62,088 bases of DNA from Stygiobacter electus. Lineage in GTDB: Bacteria > Bacteroidota > Ignavibacteria > Ignavibacteriales > Melioribacteraceae. A model generated the notes under the pieces. It was given only the letters and a program-made list of their open reading frames with translations. It was not told where the DNA came from and did no database searches. Of the stretch, positions 28,295-36,434 are shown piece by piece; positions within the stretch are counted from its first letter, which is position 1, and each line of letters begins with the position of its first letter. A program made the translations under genes and the position numbers. The stretch covers positions 85,366 to 147,453 of the forward strand of contig JARGDL010000005.1 in NCBI GenBank assembly GCA_029210465.1. Reading direction: 5' to 3'.

Positions 28295-30028
28295 ATGTTA
28301 GATATTTCTTCCAAACGTCAAATGTTTAATAAAATTATAGGTGAATTCACCGCTAAAATTTCAGAAGATTTTATGAAGTTATCGGAAACAGCAAAATCTT
28401 TGTCCAACGATAATGAATTTAGTAAGCTTGTTGACAAGAGCTTTCGTAAGTTTGTTGAATTTAATAAGGAGTTGAGCAAACAAATTCATCAAATATTGGA
28501 TAACTCAGAATCAGTTATTACAAGATTAGAAAGACTTTCAGAAGAAAAACTTCGTTATGAAAAACTTTATTCATCAGGAATATTATTTCAATCGGAAACT
28601 GAAATGATTTCTTTAATGGAAAAAGCTATTGATGTTGTAGTTAAAGAATTAGAAGCTGATGAAGGTTTTATAGTATTAACAGATGATAATCTAAACATAA
28701 TTAATATTGTTACAAAAAATATGGATGTAGAATCCAAACCTGAAGCAAAAGAGTTAAGCACTTCAGTTATAAATAAAACATTTCAAAATTTGCAGCCACA
28801 AAAGTTTGATGATCTTAAAAATGAAATAGAATTTTCTACTAAACATAGTATTGTCTCTCTGGGTTTAACTTCTGCATTATGTGTTCCTTTAATTTCTGGG
28901 AAGAATGTTTTAGGTGCAGTTTATATTGATAGAAGAAATAGCAAGTCTCATTTTAAAGATAGCGACTTAACTTTTCTAGTGTCATTTGCAAAACAAATTG
29001 TAAAAGGGATTGAAATATCAAAGGAAATTTTAGATTTAGAAGAAAGATTGGAAGAAAAACCTAAACAAGATTTTCGTGAACTACGGCAAAAATTTGTATG
29101 TGATGAATTAATTGGGAATAGCATTAAATTATTTAATGTTGTAAATCTTGCATCTAAAGTTGCTGATACAGATGCTTCAATTTTAATTTTAGGTGAAAAT
29201 GGAACAGGTAAAGAAGTTTTAGCCAGAGCAATACACTTAAATAGTTCAAGAAAAAATAAACCATTTATAGCTTTAAATTGTGGTGCTATCCCAAACGATT
29301 TACTCGAATCAGAACTTTTTGGATATGAAAGCGGCGCTTTTACAGGTGCAGTAAAAACGAAACCCGGAAGATTAGAATTAGCCGAAGGTGGAACTATCTT
29401 TCTAGATGAAATTGCTGAGATGAATGTAAACCTTCAGGCAAAACTTTTAAGAGTTATTCAAACCAAAGAAATTGAAAGACTTGGCGGCACTGAATCAAGA
29501 AAAATAAATGTAAGGTTTATAGCCGCAACGAATAAAGATTTAACAAAATTAATTTCCGATAAAATATTTAGAGAAGATCTTTATTATAGATTAAAAGTAA
29601 TTGAACTTAAACTTCCACCATTAAGAGAAAGAAAAGAAGATATAGAAGAATTAACAAAACATTTTATTAAGAAATATTCTAAAGACAAAGAATTAATTTT
29701 ATCAGATCAAGCTCTTAATATTTTAGAAAATTATAATTGGCCGGGTAATATAAGAGAATTAGAAAATGTAATTCAGAGAGCCGTTATACTTTGTACTAGT
29801 GATATAATTCAAGAAAATGATTTACCACAAGAAATTATAGAAGAAACAAACAATGTAAACATTCAAGTGATGGCAAAAACTTTATCAGAGGCTGAAGATG
29901 ATTTTAGAAGATTATACATTACAAAAGTAATTAGAAAAATTAAATCTAAAAGTGAAGCCGCAAGAATACTGGGAATTAACAGAAGTCACCTTCACAAGCT
30001 AATTTCACAACTTGAAATAACAGAATAG
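28295..30028 (+). CDS. GAF-domain sigma54-dependent activator (NifA-like architecture)
   Basis: 577 residues. A ~90-residue helical N-terminus with coiled-coil character precedes a GAF domain (about 95-240). The AAA+ domain (about 265-500) has Walker A 'GENGTGKE' (300-307), 'GAFTGA' (347-352) and Walker B 'GTIFLDEIAEM'. A Fis-type helix-turn-helix closes it ('KSEAARILGINRSHLHKLI'). The GAF-AAA-HTH layout is that of NifA/NorR-like activators. It is divergent from glnK-porin-amt, so a nitrogen-related role is plausible but no sigma54 promoter is seen between them; its targets may be elsewhere. Confidence 0.92.
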   Translation: MLDISSKRQMFNKIIGEFTAKISEDFMKLSETAKSLSNDNEFSKLVDKSFRKFVEFNKELSKQIHQILDNSESVITRLERLSEEKLRYEKLYSSGILFQSETEMISLMEKAIDVVVKELEADEGFIVLTDDNLNIINIVTKNMDVESKPEAKELSTSVINKTFQNLQPQKFDDLKNEIEFSTKHSIVSLGLTSALCVPLISGKNVLGAVYIDRRNSKSHFKDSDLTFLVSFAKQIVKGIEISKEILDLEERLEEKPKQDFRELRQKFVCDELIGNSIKLFNVVNLASKVADTDASILILGENGTGKEVLARAIHLNSSRKNKPFIALNCGAIPNDLLESELFGYESGAFTGAVKTKPGRLELAEGGTIFLDEIAEMNVNLQAKLLRVIQTKEIERLGGTESRKINVRFIAATNKDLTKLISDKIFREDLYYRLKVIELKLPPLRERKEDIEELTKHFIKKYSKDKELILSDQALNILENYNWPGNIRELENVIQRAVILCTSDIIQENDLPQEIIEETNNVNIQVMAKTLSEAEDDFRRLYITKVIRKIKSKSEAARILGINRSHLHKLISQLEITE

Positions 30029-30052
30029 AGACTTCTGTAAAATTGGTTGCAA

Positions 30053-30139
30053 TCAAATGAGATTGTCAAACTGAGTCTGCCTGACTGCGTGTAATTCTTC
30101 TTCATTCTCCTTTCCTATTATTTTTTTTGCTAATTTCAT
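30053..30139 (-). CDS. Possible 28-residue small protein
   Basis: ATG at 30139 with AAAGGAGA 5 nt upstream, giving MKLAKKIIGKENEEELHAVRQ.. to a TGA at 30053-30055; an in-frame ATG further upstream would make it 38 residues. The ribosome binding site is the main support. The product is charged, amphipathic and of no recognised family. It may be a chance ORF or the 3' tail of the DUF134-NifX transcript. Confidence 0.3.
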   Translation of the reverse strand: MKLAKKIIGKENEEELHAVRQTQFDNLI

Positions 30140-30283
30140 CTCAGGTCTCCTTTCTTTTTTGATGTTCATTTTTTAATCATTGTAATATATGATTATAACA
30201 CTCTAAAGAAAGCGAGACCTTTTCTTAATTAACCGACCATCCAGAAATAATTATTCAAATGTTTTGATTATTTAATTTTGTAA

Positions 30284-30670
30284 TTAATGAGTTCTACAAA
30301 CACCATCTTCATTAATAACGAGTTCACCTTTAGATAATTTTAATGCAGCTAATTCAGCACTTGATTCATTTGTAAAAACAACTTCAATATTGTTCTGTTT
30401 GAGATCTTCAACAACACGCCAACCCGCGGCAGTACAAATTAGATGAGAACAATCTTTTAGTGCATTAACTAATCTTGAATGTGAATGATTATGATTTTCT
30501 TCATGATGGCCATGATGATGTTGTTCACCATGATGATTCGTAAAGGAATTTTCTTTTTCTACTTTGTTAATAATTTTATCATTATCTACTTCATAAATGA
30601 TAAAACCTCTGCATCTTCCAATATGTCCAGTAACGGTAGAAAAATCATCTGTTGCAACGGCAATTTTCAT
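30284..30670 (-). CDS. NifX/NifB-associated (COG1433) iron-molybdenum cofactor-binding-like protein with His-rich insert
   Basis: 128 residues. 'MKIAVATDD..TVTGHIGRCRGFIIYEV' and 'CSHLICTAAGWRVVEDLKQNNIEVVFT' are the two halves of the dinitrogenase Fe-Mo cofactor-binding fold. A ~22-residue insert between them is extremely His-rich (HH..HHHGHH..HNHSH), which should bind metal. The family includes NifX/NafY, but many members occur without nitrogenase and no nif structural gene is here. GGAGGAAC precedes the ATG. The start overlaps the DUF134 gene by 26 nt, so they are translationally coupled. Confidence 0.85.
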   Translation of the reverse strand: MKIAVATDDFSTVTGHIGRCRGFIIYEVDNDKIINKVEKENSFTNHHGEQHHHGHHEENHNHSHSRLVNALKDCSHLICTAAGWRVVEDLKQNNIEVVFTNESSAELAALKLSKGELVINEDGVCRTH

Positions 30671-30965
30671 TTTGTTCCTCCATAATATTTGTTAATTCAA
30701 TTTGAATAGCTTTTCCATTAATTATTGCATCAGCGACAATAAATCTCGCTTGTTCTAAAATTCGACCAAAAGTTGCGCGGCTAATTTTCATTTGTGCGGC
30801 GCCTTCTTCATGACTAAGTTTTTCAAAGTCAGCCAATCTTAATGTTTCTAACTCATCATGGTTTAACTTGTTCTTTATAAGTTGACACATTGGAATACCA
30901 TGTGGTTTGAAAAAATTTGCTTTTGGATTACAGCAAATATGTCTATGTTTTTTTGGTCTTGGCAT
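30645..30965 (-). CDS. DUF134-family DNA-binding regulator
   Basis: 106 residues from the ATG at 30965 ('MPRPKKHRHICCNPKANFFKP', the normal DUF134 N-terminus). A longer start at 30983 would begin inside the palindrome at 30974-30993 and add six hydrophobic residues. 'LETLRLADFEKLSHEEGAAQMKISRATFGRIL' is a sigma-factor-region-4-like helix-turn-helix, and a Cys pair (CC near residue 11) plus C-terminal 'CRC' may bind metal. DUF134 genes commonly neighbour COG1433 proteins. The palindrome just upstream suggests autoregulation. Confidence 0.85.
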   Translation of the reverse strand: MPRPKKHRHICCNPKANFFKPHGIPMCQLIKNKLNHDELETLRLADFEKLSHEEGAAQMKISRATFGRILEQARFIVADAIINGKAIQIELTNIMEEQNENCRCNR

Positions 30966-30973
30966 ATTAATAA

Positions 30974-30993
30974 TTATGAGCATATGCTCATAA
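30974..30993. promoter_or_regulatory. Perfect 20-bp palindrome, likely operator
   Basis: TTATGAGCATATGCTCATAA is its own reverse complement. It ends 8 nt before the chosen DUF134 ATG and directly follows a TATTTTTG (-7-type) box on the - strand, so a bound protein would cover the transcription start. Confidence 0.7.
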
Positions 30994-31166
30994 CAAAAAT
31001 ATAATTTATTTTTGAAATAAAAAAATGCAAAGCTCTTTTGTCTTTACGTTTATAAATAATTTTGGTTAACTCAGCAACAGATTTTTTTAGTTCTTCTACA
31101 TGAAAAAATTATTAGTAATTATATAGAAACTTCATATTTTAAAGGTGCAAGCTTGGGAATAATTAA

Positions 31167-31676
31167 ATGAACAAAATATTATTGAATATAATTTTCTTAC
31201 TTTTTTCTTTCTTGATTATATCATGCAATAAAGGAATTGAGCCAAGTGAACCTACGGGGCCATTTGGCTTTAGCGGTAAAGTAACTTTTATTGGTAAATG
31301 GCCCGAAGGAGTTAAACGAACTCATATTGTTGTTTTCAAAAACGAAATTAAGAAAGTGGAAGATTTTTTTAATTACTTCAGTTTTATAGTTGATTCAATT
31401 CCATATGGCTCGAAAGAATTTAAGTATAACTCAATTGATAATCCTTTTAACCCAAACATCAAACTTATACCTGGTATATATTCATATGTAGTTGTGGCAC
31501 AATCTAAAACTCCAGAAATAACTTTAGTAAGAAGTGATTGGAATGTTGTTGGTGTGTATTGTATAAGTGGTGATCAATCTAAACCAAAGACATTAATTAT
31601 TAATCCTGGACAAATTACACCTGATGTGAATATAACAGTTGATTTTAATAATCCGCCGCCACAACCTCCAATGTAA
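31167..31676 (+). CDS. Hypothetical lipoprotein upstream of a TonB receptor
   Basis: 169 residues. A lipoprotein signal 'LLFSFLIISC' has Cys at about residue 20. The mature part begins 'NKGIEPSEPTGPFGFSGKVTFIG' and has a beta-sandwich look with 'IPGIYSYVVVAQSKT', ending in a Pro-rich tail 'NPPPQPPM'. No family is recognised. The TonB receptor starts 13 nt after its stop, so the two are probably co-transcribed and this may be an accessory lipoprotein of the receptor. Confidence 0.7.
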   Translation: MNKILLNIIFLLFSFLIISCNKGIEPSEPTGPFGFSGKVTFIGKWPEGVKRTHIVVFKNEIKKVEDFFNYFSFIVDSIPYGSKEFKYNSIDNPFNPNIKLIPGIYSYVVVAQSKTPEITLVRSDWNVVGVYCISGDQSKPKTLIINPGQITPDVNITVDFNNPPPQPPM

Positions 31677-31689
31677 AAGGAGAATTAAT

Positions 31690-33858
31690 ATGACAATAAA
31701 CTTTACATCTAAAATTATTTTATTAATATTTTTATTCGCATCACAAATATTTTCGCAAAATTCAATTAAAGGAAAAGTAATAAATCAAAAAGGTGAACCA
31801 ATATTTGGCGCAAGTGTAATTATTGTTGGAACTTCAATTGGAACTTCTGCAGATGAAAATGGTAATTTTATTTTATCAAATCTTAAAGAAGAAAAATTTG
31901 ATTTACAAATCAGTGCAGTTGGTTATGAAAAAAGAATTATTAAAAGTGTTCAAAAAGGTAAAACAATAAATGTGATTTTAAATGAATCAACAATTCAGGC
32001 AAACCAAATTGTTGTTAGTGCCGGAAAGTTTGAACAGAAAATTGAGGACTTAACTGTTAGTACAGTAGTTCTTTCTCCCGAAATAATAAAAAAGAAAAAT
32101 TATATTACAATAGATGAACTACTTAGAAATATTTCTGGTATTCAAATGAATCTTGAACAAGTTAGTATTCGCGGCTCGAGTGGTTATAGTAAAGGTGCGG
32201 GTGCAAGAGTTTTAGTTGCAATTAATGGATTACCAATTTATTCGGGAGATAACGGTGACATCGTATGGGAAATGATACCGACTAATGATATCGAAAGAAT
32301 TGAAATTATTAAAGGTCCTGCTAGTTCTCTTTATGGTTCTTCAGCAATTGGTGGTGTGATAAATATTATTACAAAAAATATAACTAAAAATGCTTTGACA
32401 AATTTTAGAACCTATGTGGGTTTTTTTGATAAGCCTGCTTATGAAGTTTGGGATTGGAGTAAACAATACAGAAGGTTTTACGGTACTGAGATTACACATT
32501 CAAATTCATCGGGAAATTTTGGCTATACTTTTTCAATTAAAAAATTTGATAATGATAGTTACAGACAAAGCGATTTTTATAAACGGTTGCTTGGTTATAC
32601 TAAGCTAACCTATAATTTTAATGAAACAGATAATATTACATTCTTCGGAAATTATTTAAATCAAAACAGAGGAAATTTCCTTTATTGGAAAGATTCCCGA
32701 AATGCACTTGTACCAAAAGATGATGAAAATGGTAACACTGTAAAATCAAACAGATTTTTTTCTGGCTTGATTTATCACAATCAGTTTTCAACTTATTTAT
32801 CTGCTGATTTCAAAGCAAGTTACTATCGAACAAAATTTACAGGCTATGGAATTGAAGTTACAACATCAACTGCAGATTTATTTAGAACAGAAGCATTAGC
32901 TAATTACAAATTCAACAATAAATTTATTTTGACTAGTGGTGTTGAGTTATCAAGTGCAAATATTTCATCAAATATTTTTAAGAATCCTTCATTTTATGGT
33001 GGTGCTGCATATTTTCAATTGGAATTACATCAAATTGAAAATTTAATCGCAACATTTGGAACTCGCTTTGACTTAATGAAACTTGATACTTTAAAAGTTA
33101 AAAATGCAGTTACACCAAGATTTGGATTGAATTATAAAATAACAGACAATTTAGTTTTAAGAAGTTCAATCGGAACAGGATTCCGCGCCCCAACTCCTTC
33201 AGAAGTTTTTACAACAGCTGGTGTAGGTGCTGGAATTGATGTTATTGAAAATCCAAACTTAACCTACGAAACAAGTTTATCATTTGAAATTGGGGCAAAC
33301 TATACTTTATCAAATCAAATTTCTTTAGATGCGACTTTTTATCAAACTGATTACAATAATTTCATTGAACCTAATCTTACAAAAGAAGGAGATATTCAAT
33401 TTATTAATCTTCCAAAAGCAAGAATTCAAGGATTTGAATTTTTATTCGATTGGAAAATTTCCGATGAATTAAAAATCAATGGTGGTTATAATTATATGTG
33501 GGCAAGAGATTTGAATAAAAACATTGCAATGAAATATCGTCCGAGAAATTCAGTAAATCTATCTGCACGTTATACACAAGCACAATTTGAATTTGGTGTT
33601 GATTACAGATTTGCAAGCAAAGTTGAAGAAATTGACAACGCTCTTGTGCAACCACCATTAGCATTAGTTATTGATGGTGAAAAACGCGTTCCTATTTATG
33701 TTACTGATTTAATGGCTGGTTATAATTTTTTTGTGATGAATATTCCGACTAAAATATTTTTTAACATAAAAAACTTATTCAATTATAATTATGTTGAATT
33801 TATTGGCAACATTGCTCCAATAAGAAACTATTCTCTTTCTTTTGAAATTTATTTTTGA
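31690..33858 (+). CDS. TonB-dependent outer membrane receptor with carboxypeptidase-regulatory N-domain
   Basis: 722 residues from the ATG at 31690 (AAAGGAGA upstream; signal peptide MTINFTSKIILLIFLFASQIFSQ). An upstream frame extension to 31639 overlaps the lipoprotein gene and is not used. The order is a CarboxypepD_reg-like domain ('IKGKVINQKGEPIFGASVII'), plug ('ISIRGSSGYSKGAGARVLVAINGLP'-type motifs, 'IERIEIIKGPASSLYGSSAIGGVINIITK') and a ~22-strand barrel ending in 'SLSFEIYF'. It imports an unknown ligand across the outer membrane using TonB. Size and plug resemble vitamin B12/siderophore receptors. Confidence 0.93.
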   Translation: MTINFTSKIILLIFLFASQIFSQNSIKGKVINQKGEPIFGASVIIVGTSIGTSADENGNFILSNLKEEKFDLQISAVGYEKRIIKSVQKGKTINVILNESTIQANQIVVSAGKFEQKIEDLTVSTVVLSPEIIKKKNYITIDELLRNISGIQMNLEQVSIRGSSGYSKGAGARVLVAINGLPIYSGDNGDIVWEMIPTNDIERIEIIKGPASSLYGSSAIGGVINIITKNITKNALTNFRTYVGFFDKPAYEVWDWSKQYRRFYGTEITHSNSSGNFGYTFSIKKFDNDSYRQSDFYKRLLGYTKLTYNFNETDNITFFGNYLNQNRGNFLYWKDSRNALVPKDDENGNTVKSNRFFSGLIYHNQFSTYLSADFKASYYRTKFTGYGIEVTTSTADLFRTEALANYKFNNKFILTSGVELSSANISSNIFKNPSFYGGAAYFQLELHQIENLIATFGTRFDLMKLDTLKVKNAVTPRFGLNYKITDNLVLRSSIGTGFRAPTPSEVFTTAGVGAGIDVIENPNLTYETSLSFEIGANYTLSNQISLDATFYQTDYNNFIEPNLTKEGDIQFINLPKARIQGFEFLFDWKISDELKINGGYNYMWARDLNKNIAMKYRPRNSVNLSARYTQAQFEFGVDYRFASKVEEIDNALVQPPLALVIDGEKRVPIYVTDLMAGYNFFVMNIPTKIFFNIKNLFNYNYVEFIGNIAPIRNYSLSFEIYF

Positions 33859-33864
33859 GGAAAA

Positions 33865-34197
33865 ATGGATTACTTAAAAGAAATACCTATTGCAGTTACT
33901 ATTTGTGATGCCGATGGTAAAATTATCTATTTGAATGAAAAAGCTGTACAAGTTTTTAAAAATGATGGCGGTACAAAATTAATTGGTCAAAGTTTATATG
34001 CTTGCCATTCAAATGAATCTAATGAAAAAATTAAATCAATTTTGAATGAACAAAAGCCAAATGCTTATACAATAGAAAAAAATGGCATTAAAAAATTTAT
34101 TTATCAAACACCATTTTATGAAAATCAAAAATTGCAAGGATTAATTGAATTTTCTTTTGAGATACCATTTGAACTTCCACACTTTAAAAGAGATTAA
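33865..34197 (+). CDS. Small single PAS-domain protein
   Basis: 110 residues, essentially one PAS domain: 'IPIAVTICDADGKIIYLNEKA', 'LIGQSLYACHSNES', 'KKFIYQTPFYENQKLQGLIEFSFEI'. The 'CH' pair near residue 52 and the C-terminal 'LPHFKRD' resemble the PAS module found with DUF438-type proteins, in which heme binding has been proposed. There is no output domain, so it would act through a partner or as a ligand binder. GAGG lies just before the ATG; it follows the TonB receptor by 6 nt. Confidence 0.75.
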   Translation: MDYLKEIPIAVTICDADGKIIYLNEKAVQVFKNDGGTKLIGQSLYACHSNESNEKIKSILNEQKPNAYTIEKNGIKKFIYQTPFYENQKLQGLIEFSFEIPFELPHFKRD

Positions 34198-34199
34198 CT

Positions 34200-34421
34200 A
34201 TGAATGAATTACAACCATTTGGTAAACTATTAATTCTAAGTGGACTTATACTTTTAATTGTTGGATTACTTTTTACGTTTTGGGATAAACTACCACTCAT
34301 AGGAAAACTACCCGGTGACATTGTTTGGAAAGGAAAAAATTTTACTTTTTATTTTCCAATAGTAACATCAATTCTACTTAGCATTATAATCTCATTAATA
34401 CTCTATTTCTTCCGCAAATAA
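34200..34421 (+). CDS. DUF2905 small membrane protein
   Basis: 73 residues. Two transmembrane helices flank the family signature 'LIGKLPGDIVWKGKNFTFYFPIVTSILLSI'. DUF2905 proteins are small inner membrane proteins of unknown function. The start follows the PAS gene stop by 2 nt. Confidence 0.88.
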   Translation: MNELQPFGKLLILSGLILLIVGLLFTFWDKLPLIGKLPGDIVWKGKNFTFYFPIVTSILLSIIISLILYFFRK

Positions 34422-34443
34422 TATTTTAAATATGAGGTAAAAA

Positions 34444-35745
34444 ATGATTTCAAAGTATTTTCTTTTGGAAGAAAACGGGACAACTTTTAAAAAAGAAATT
34501 GTTGCTGGTATAACAACATTTATTACAATGTCATATATCATCATTGTCAATCCAAAAATTTTAGAAGCTGCTGGTATGCCATTCGAAGCATCAATGGCTG
34601 CTACAATTTTTTCTGCTTTCTTTGGTACATTAACTATGGGTGTATATGCAAAAAGACCATTTGCAATTGCACCTTACATGGGTGAAAATGCTTTTATTGC
34701 TTACACGGTTGTAAAAGTTTTAGGTTATAGTTGGCAAACTGCATTGGGTGCAATTTTTATTAGCGGTGTACTTTTTACTTTGTTAACATTATTCAAAATT
34801 AGAAGCTGGCTTACAAATTCTGTCCCAGAATCTTTGAGAATTGCTTTCGCTGTTGGTATCGGTCTGTTTTTAACTTTTATTGGATTGAATGACACAGGAA
34901 TAGTAAAAATTGGAGTTGAAGGAGCTCCGGTTCATGTCGGTAATTTAAAAGATGTAAAAGTTTTACTCGGAATTTTTTCATTCCTTTTCATAAGTTTTTT
35001 AATGATTAAAAAAATTAACGGTTCAATTTTAATTGGCATAATTACGACAACTATTCTTGGAATAATTTTAGAACAATCAAAACTTCCAGAAAAATTTATT
35101 TCTTCACCGCCAGATATTTCCGTTTTGTTTTTAAAGCTTGATATTTTAGGGGCATTGCAATGGAGTTTTATATCAATAATACTTGTTGTTTTTATTTTAG
35201 ATTTTGTTGATACGATGGGAACTTTAATTGGTCTTGGTTACAAAGCAAAGATGCTTGATGAAAATGGCAACTTACCCGAAATTGAAAAACCAATGTTGTG
35301 CGATGCTTTAGCAACTTGCGTTGGTGCTTTATTTGGTACAACAACAACTGGAACTTATATCGAATCAGCAACAGGAATTGAAGCAGGTGGAAAAACGGGT
35401 TTAACTTCTGTTGTAACCGCTTTTATGTTTTTATCAGCATTATTTTTTGCACCGATATTTTCAATAGTACCAGCTTTTGCTTATGGCTCATCATTAATTG
35501 TTGTTGGTCTTTTAATGATTTCAACCATATCAAATTTGAAATTTGATAAACTCGAAGAAACTATTCCTGCATTTATTACAATTGTTTTAATGAGTTTTAC
35601 ATACAATCTTGGAATTGGAATGACAGCAGGATTTGTCATTTTCCCTTTTACTATGTTAATTGCTGGCAGAATTAAAGAAGTAAAATCAGGAATGTGGATC
35701 TTGTTTACCTTTTCAATTTTATTTTACATTTTTTATCCTTATTAA
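34444..35745 (+). CDS. NCS2-family (AzgA-like) purine permease
   Basis: 433 residues, ~12-14 transmembrane helices. 'KEIVAGITTFITMSYIIIVNP' at the N-terminus, 'APYMGENAFIAYTVV', 'DFVDTMGTLIGLGYKA' and 'GTTTTGTYIESATGIEAGGKTGLTSVVTA' are hallmark AzgA/PbuG motifs. These proton symporters carry guanine, hypoxanthine, adenine or related purines across the inner membrane. It follows the TonB receptor/PAS/DUF2905 genes in the same direction with a 22-nt gap and its own AGGT-type ribosome site. Confidence 0.92.
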   Translation: MISKYFLLEENGTTFKKEIVAGITTFITMSYIIIVNPKILEAAGMPFEASMAATIFSAFFGTLTMGVYAKRPFAIAPYMGENAFIAYTVVKVLGYSWQTALGAIFISGVLFTLLTLFKIRSWLTNSVPESLRIAFAVGIGLFLTFIGLNDTGIVKIGVEGAPVHVGNLKDVKVLLGIFSFLFISFLMIKKINGSILIGIITTTILGIILEQSKLPEKFISSPPDISVLFLKLDILGALQWSFISIILVVFILDFVDTMGTLIGLGYKAKMLDENGNLPEIEKPMLCDALATCVGALFGTTTTGTYIESATGIEAGGKTGLTSVVTAFMFLSALFFAPIFSIVPAFAYGSSLIVVGLLMISTISNLKFDKLEETIPAFITIVLMSFTYNLGIGMTAGFVIFPFTMLIAGRIKEVKSGMWILFTFSILFYIFYPY

Positions 35746-35797
35746 AGAATCTGAATTTTTAAATTTGCATCTAACAAAATAAAAAAAAGGAAATAGT

Positions 35798-36229
35798 ATG
35801 GCTACAAAAAAAGCATATGTTAAACATATCAAAGGTGTTACATTTTTAGGTAAAACCGATTCAAATCATTGGGTGCCAATTGATGGTCCAGAAAATTTTG
35901 GAGGAAGTGATGCTGGTATTCGTCCAAAAGAATTGTTGTTAATTTCATTAGCAGGATGCACAGGAAGTGATGTTGCAGTAATATTGCAAAAGAAAAAAGT
36001 TCATTTTGATGATTTTGAAATGAATGTCGAAGCCGAACAACAAGAAACACATCCACAAGTTTTTACAAAAATCCATTTGGAATATGTTTTTTATGGAAAT
36101 AATATTCCAAAAGAAGCTGTTGAAAGAGCAATTGAACTTTCTCAAAAAACATATTGTAGTGTAACAGCAATGCTTCAAAAAGCTGTTGAAATTACTCACT
36201 CATATAGAATTGAAGAGAAGAAAGCATAG
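35798..36229 (+). CDS. OsmC/Ohr-family protein
   Basis: 143 residues. 'IRPKELLLISLAGCTGSDVAVILQKKK' contains the first redox Cys and 'AIELSQKTYCSVTAMLQK' the second, as in OsmC/YhfA peroxidases. The fold is thiol-dependent hydroperoxide reduction in the cytoplasm; the YhfA subgroup is less well characterised. AAAGGAAA precedes the ATG. A terminator hairpin follows. Confidence 0.9.
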   Translation: MATKKAYVKHIKGVTFLGKTDSNHWVPIDGPENFGGSDAGIRPKELLLISLAGCTGSDVAVILQKKKVHFDDFEMNVEAEQQETHPQVFTKIHLEYVFYGNNIPKEAVERAIELSQKTYCSVTAMLQKAVEITHSYRIEEKKA

Positions 36230-36250
36230 TAATAAATCATTTTATCATCG

Positions 36251-36282
36251 TAGGGGTTTGATTCATCAAACCCCTATTTTTT
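36251..36282 (+). terminator. Terminator after the OsmC gene (within repeat copy 1)
   Basis: TAGGGGTTTGAT (36251-36262) pairs with ATCAAACCCCTA (36265-36276), followed by TTTTTT. It is the 5' end of a longer dispersed repeat, whose second copy is at 39260. Confidence 0.75.
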
Positions 36283-36424
36283 GTTATAGCTGTCATTGTG
36301 ATCCCGACGCAGTCTCAAAAGAAAAGATTGTAGATTGCTTCACTCACTACGTTCATTCGCAATGACTTGAAGAGAATTTTTTATCGGTGAAAAACAGTGT
36401 AGTCCGTGTCATCCGTGTTCTATT
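36251..36424 (+). repeat. Dispersed intergenic repeat, copy 1 (174 bp)
   Basis: Same sequence and orientation as 39260-39430, with a few substitutions. It consists of the terminator-like hairpin, a 75-bp segment bounded by inverted ends GTCATTGTGA (36292-36301) and TTCGCAATGAC (to 36366), and a tail with 'TCGGTGAAAAACAGTGTAGT' and 'CCGTGTCATCCGTGTTCTAT'. Confidence 0.9.
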
Positions 36425-36434
36425 GTTTTTAAGG

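Noticed and set aside
30284..30670. Part of a nitrogen-fixation cluster
   Set aside because: No nifHDK, nifB or nifEN in the window, and COG1433 proteins are common in non-fixers.
30966..30983. DUF134 start at 30983
   Set aside because: It would begin inside the palindrome and add residues not found in the family, which starts with 'MPRPK'.
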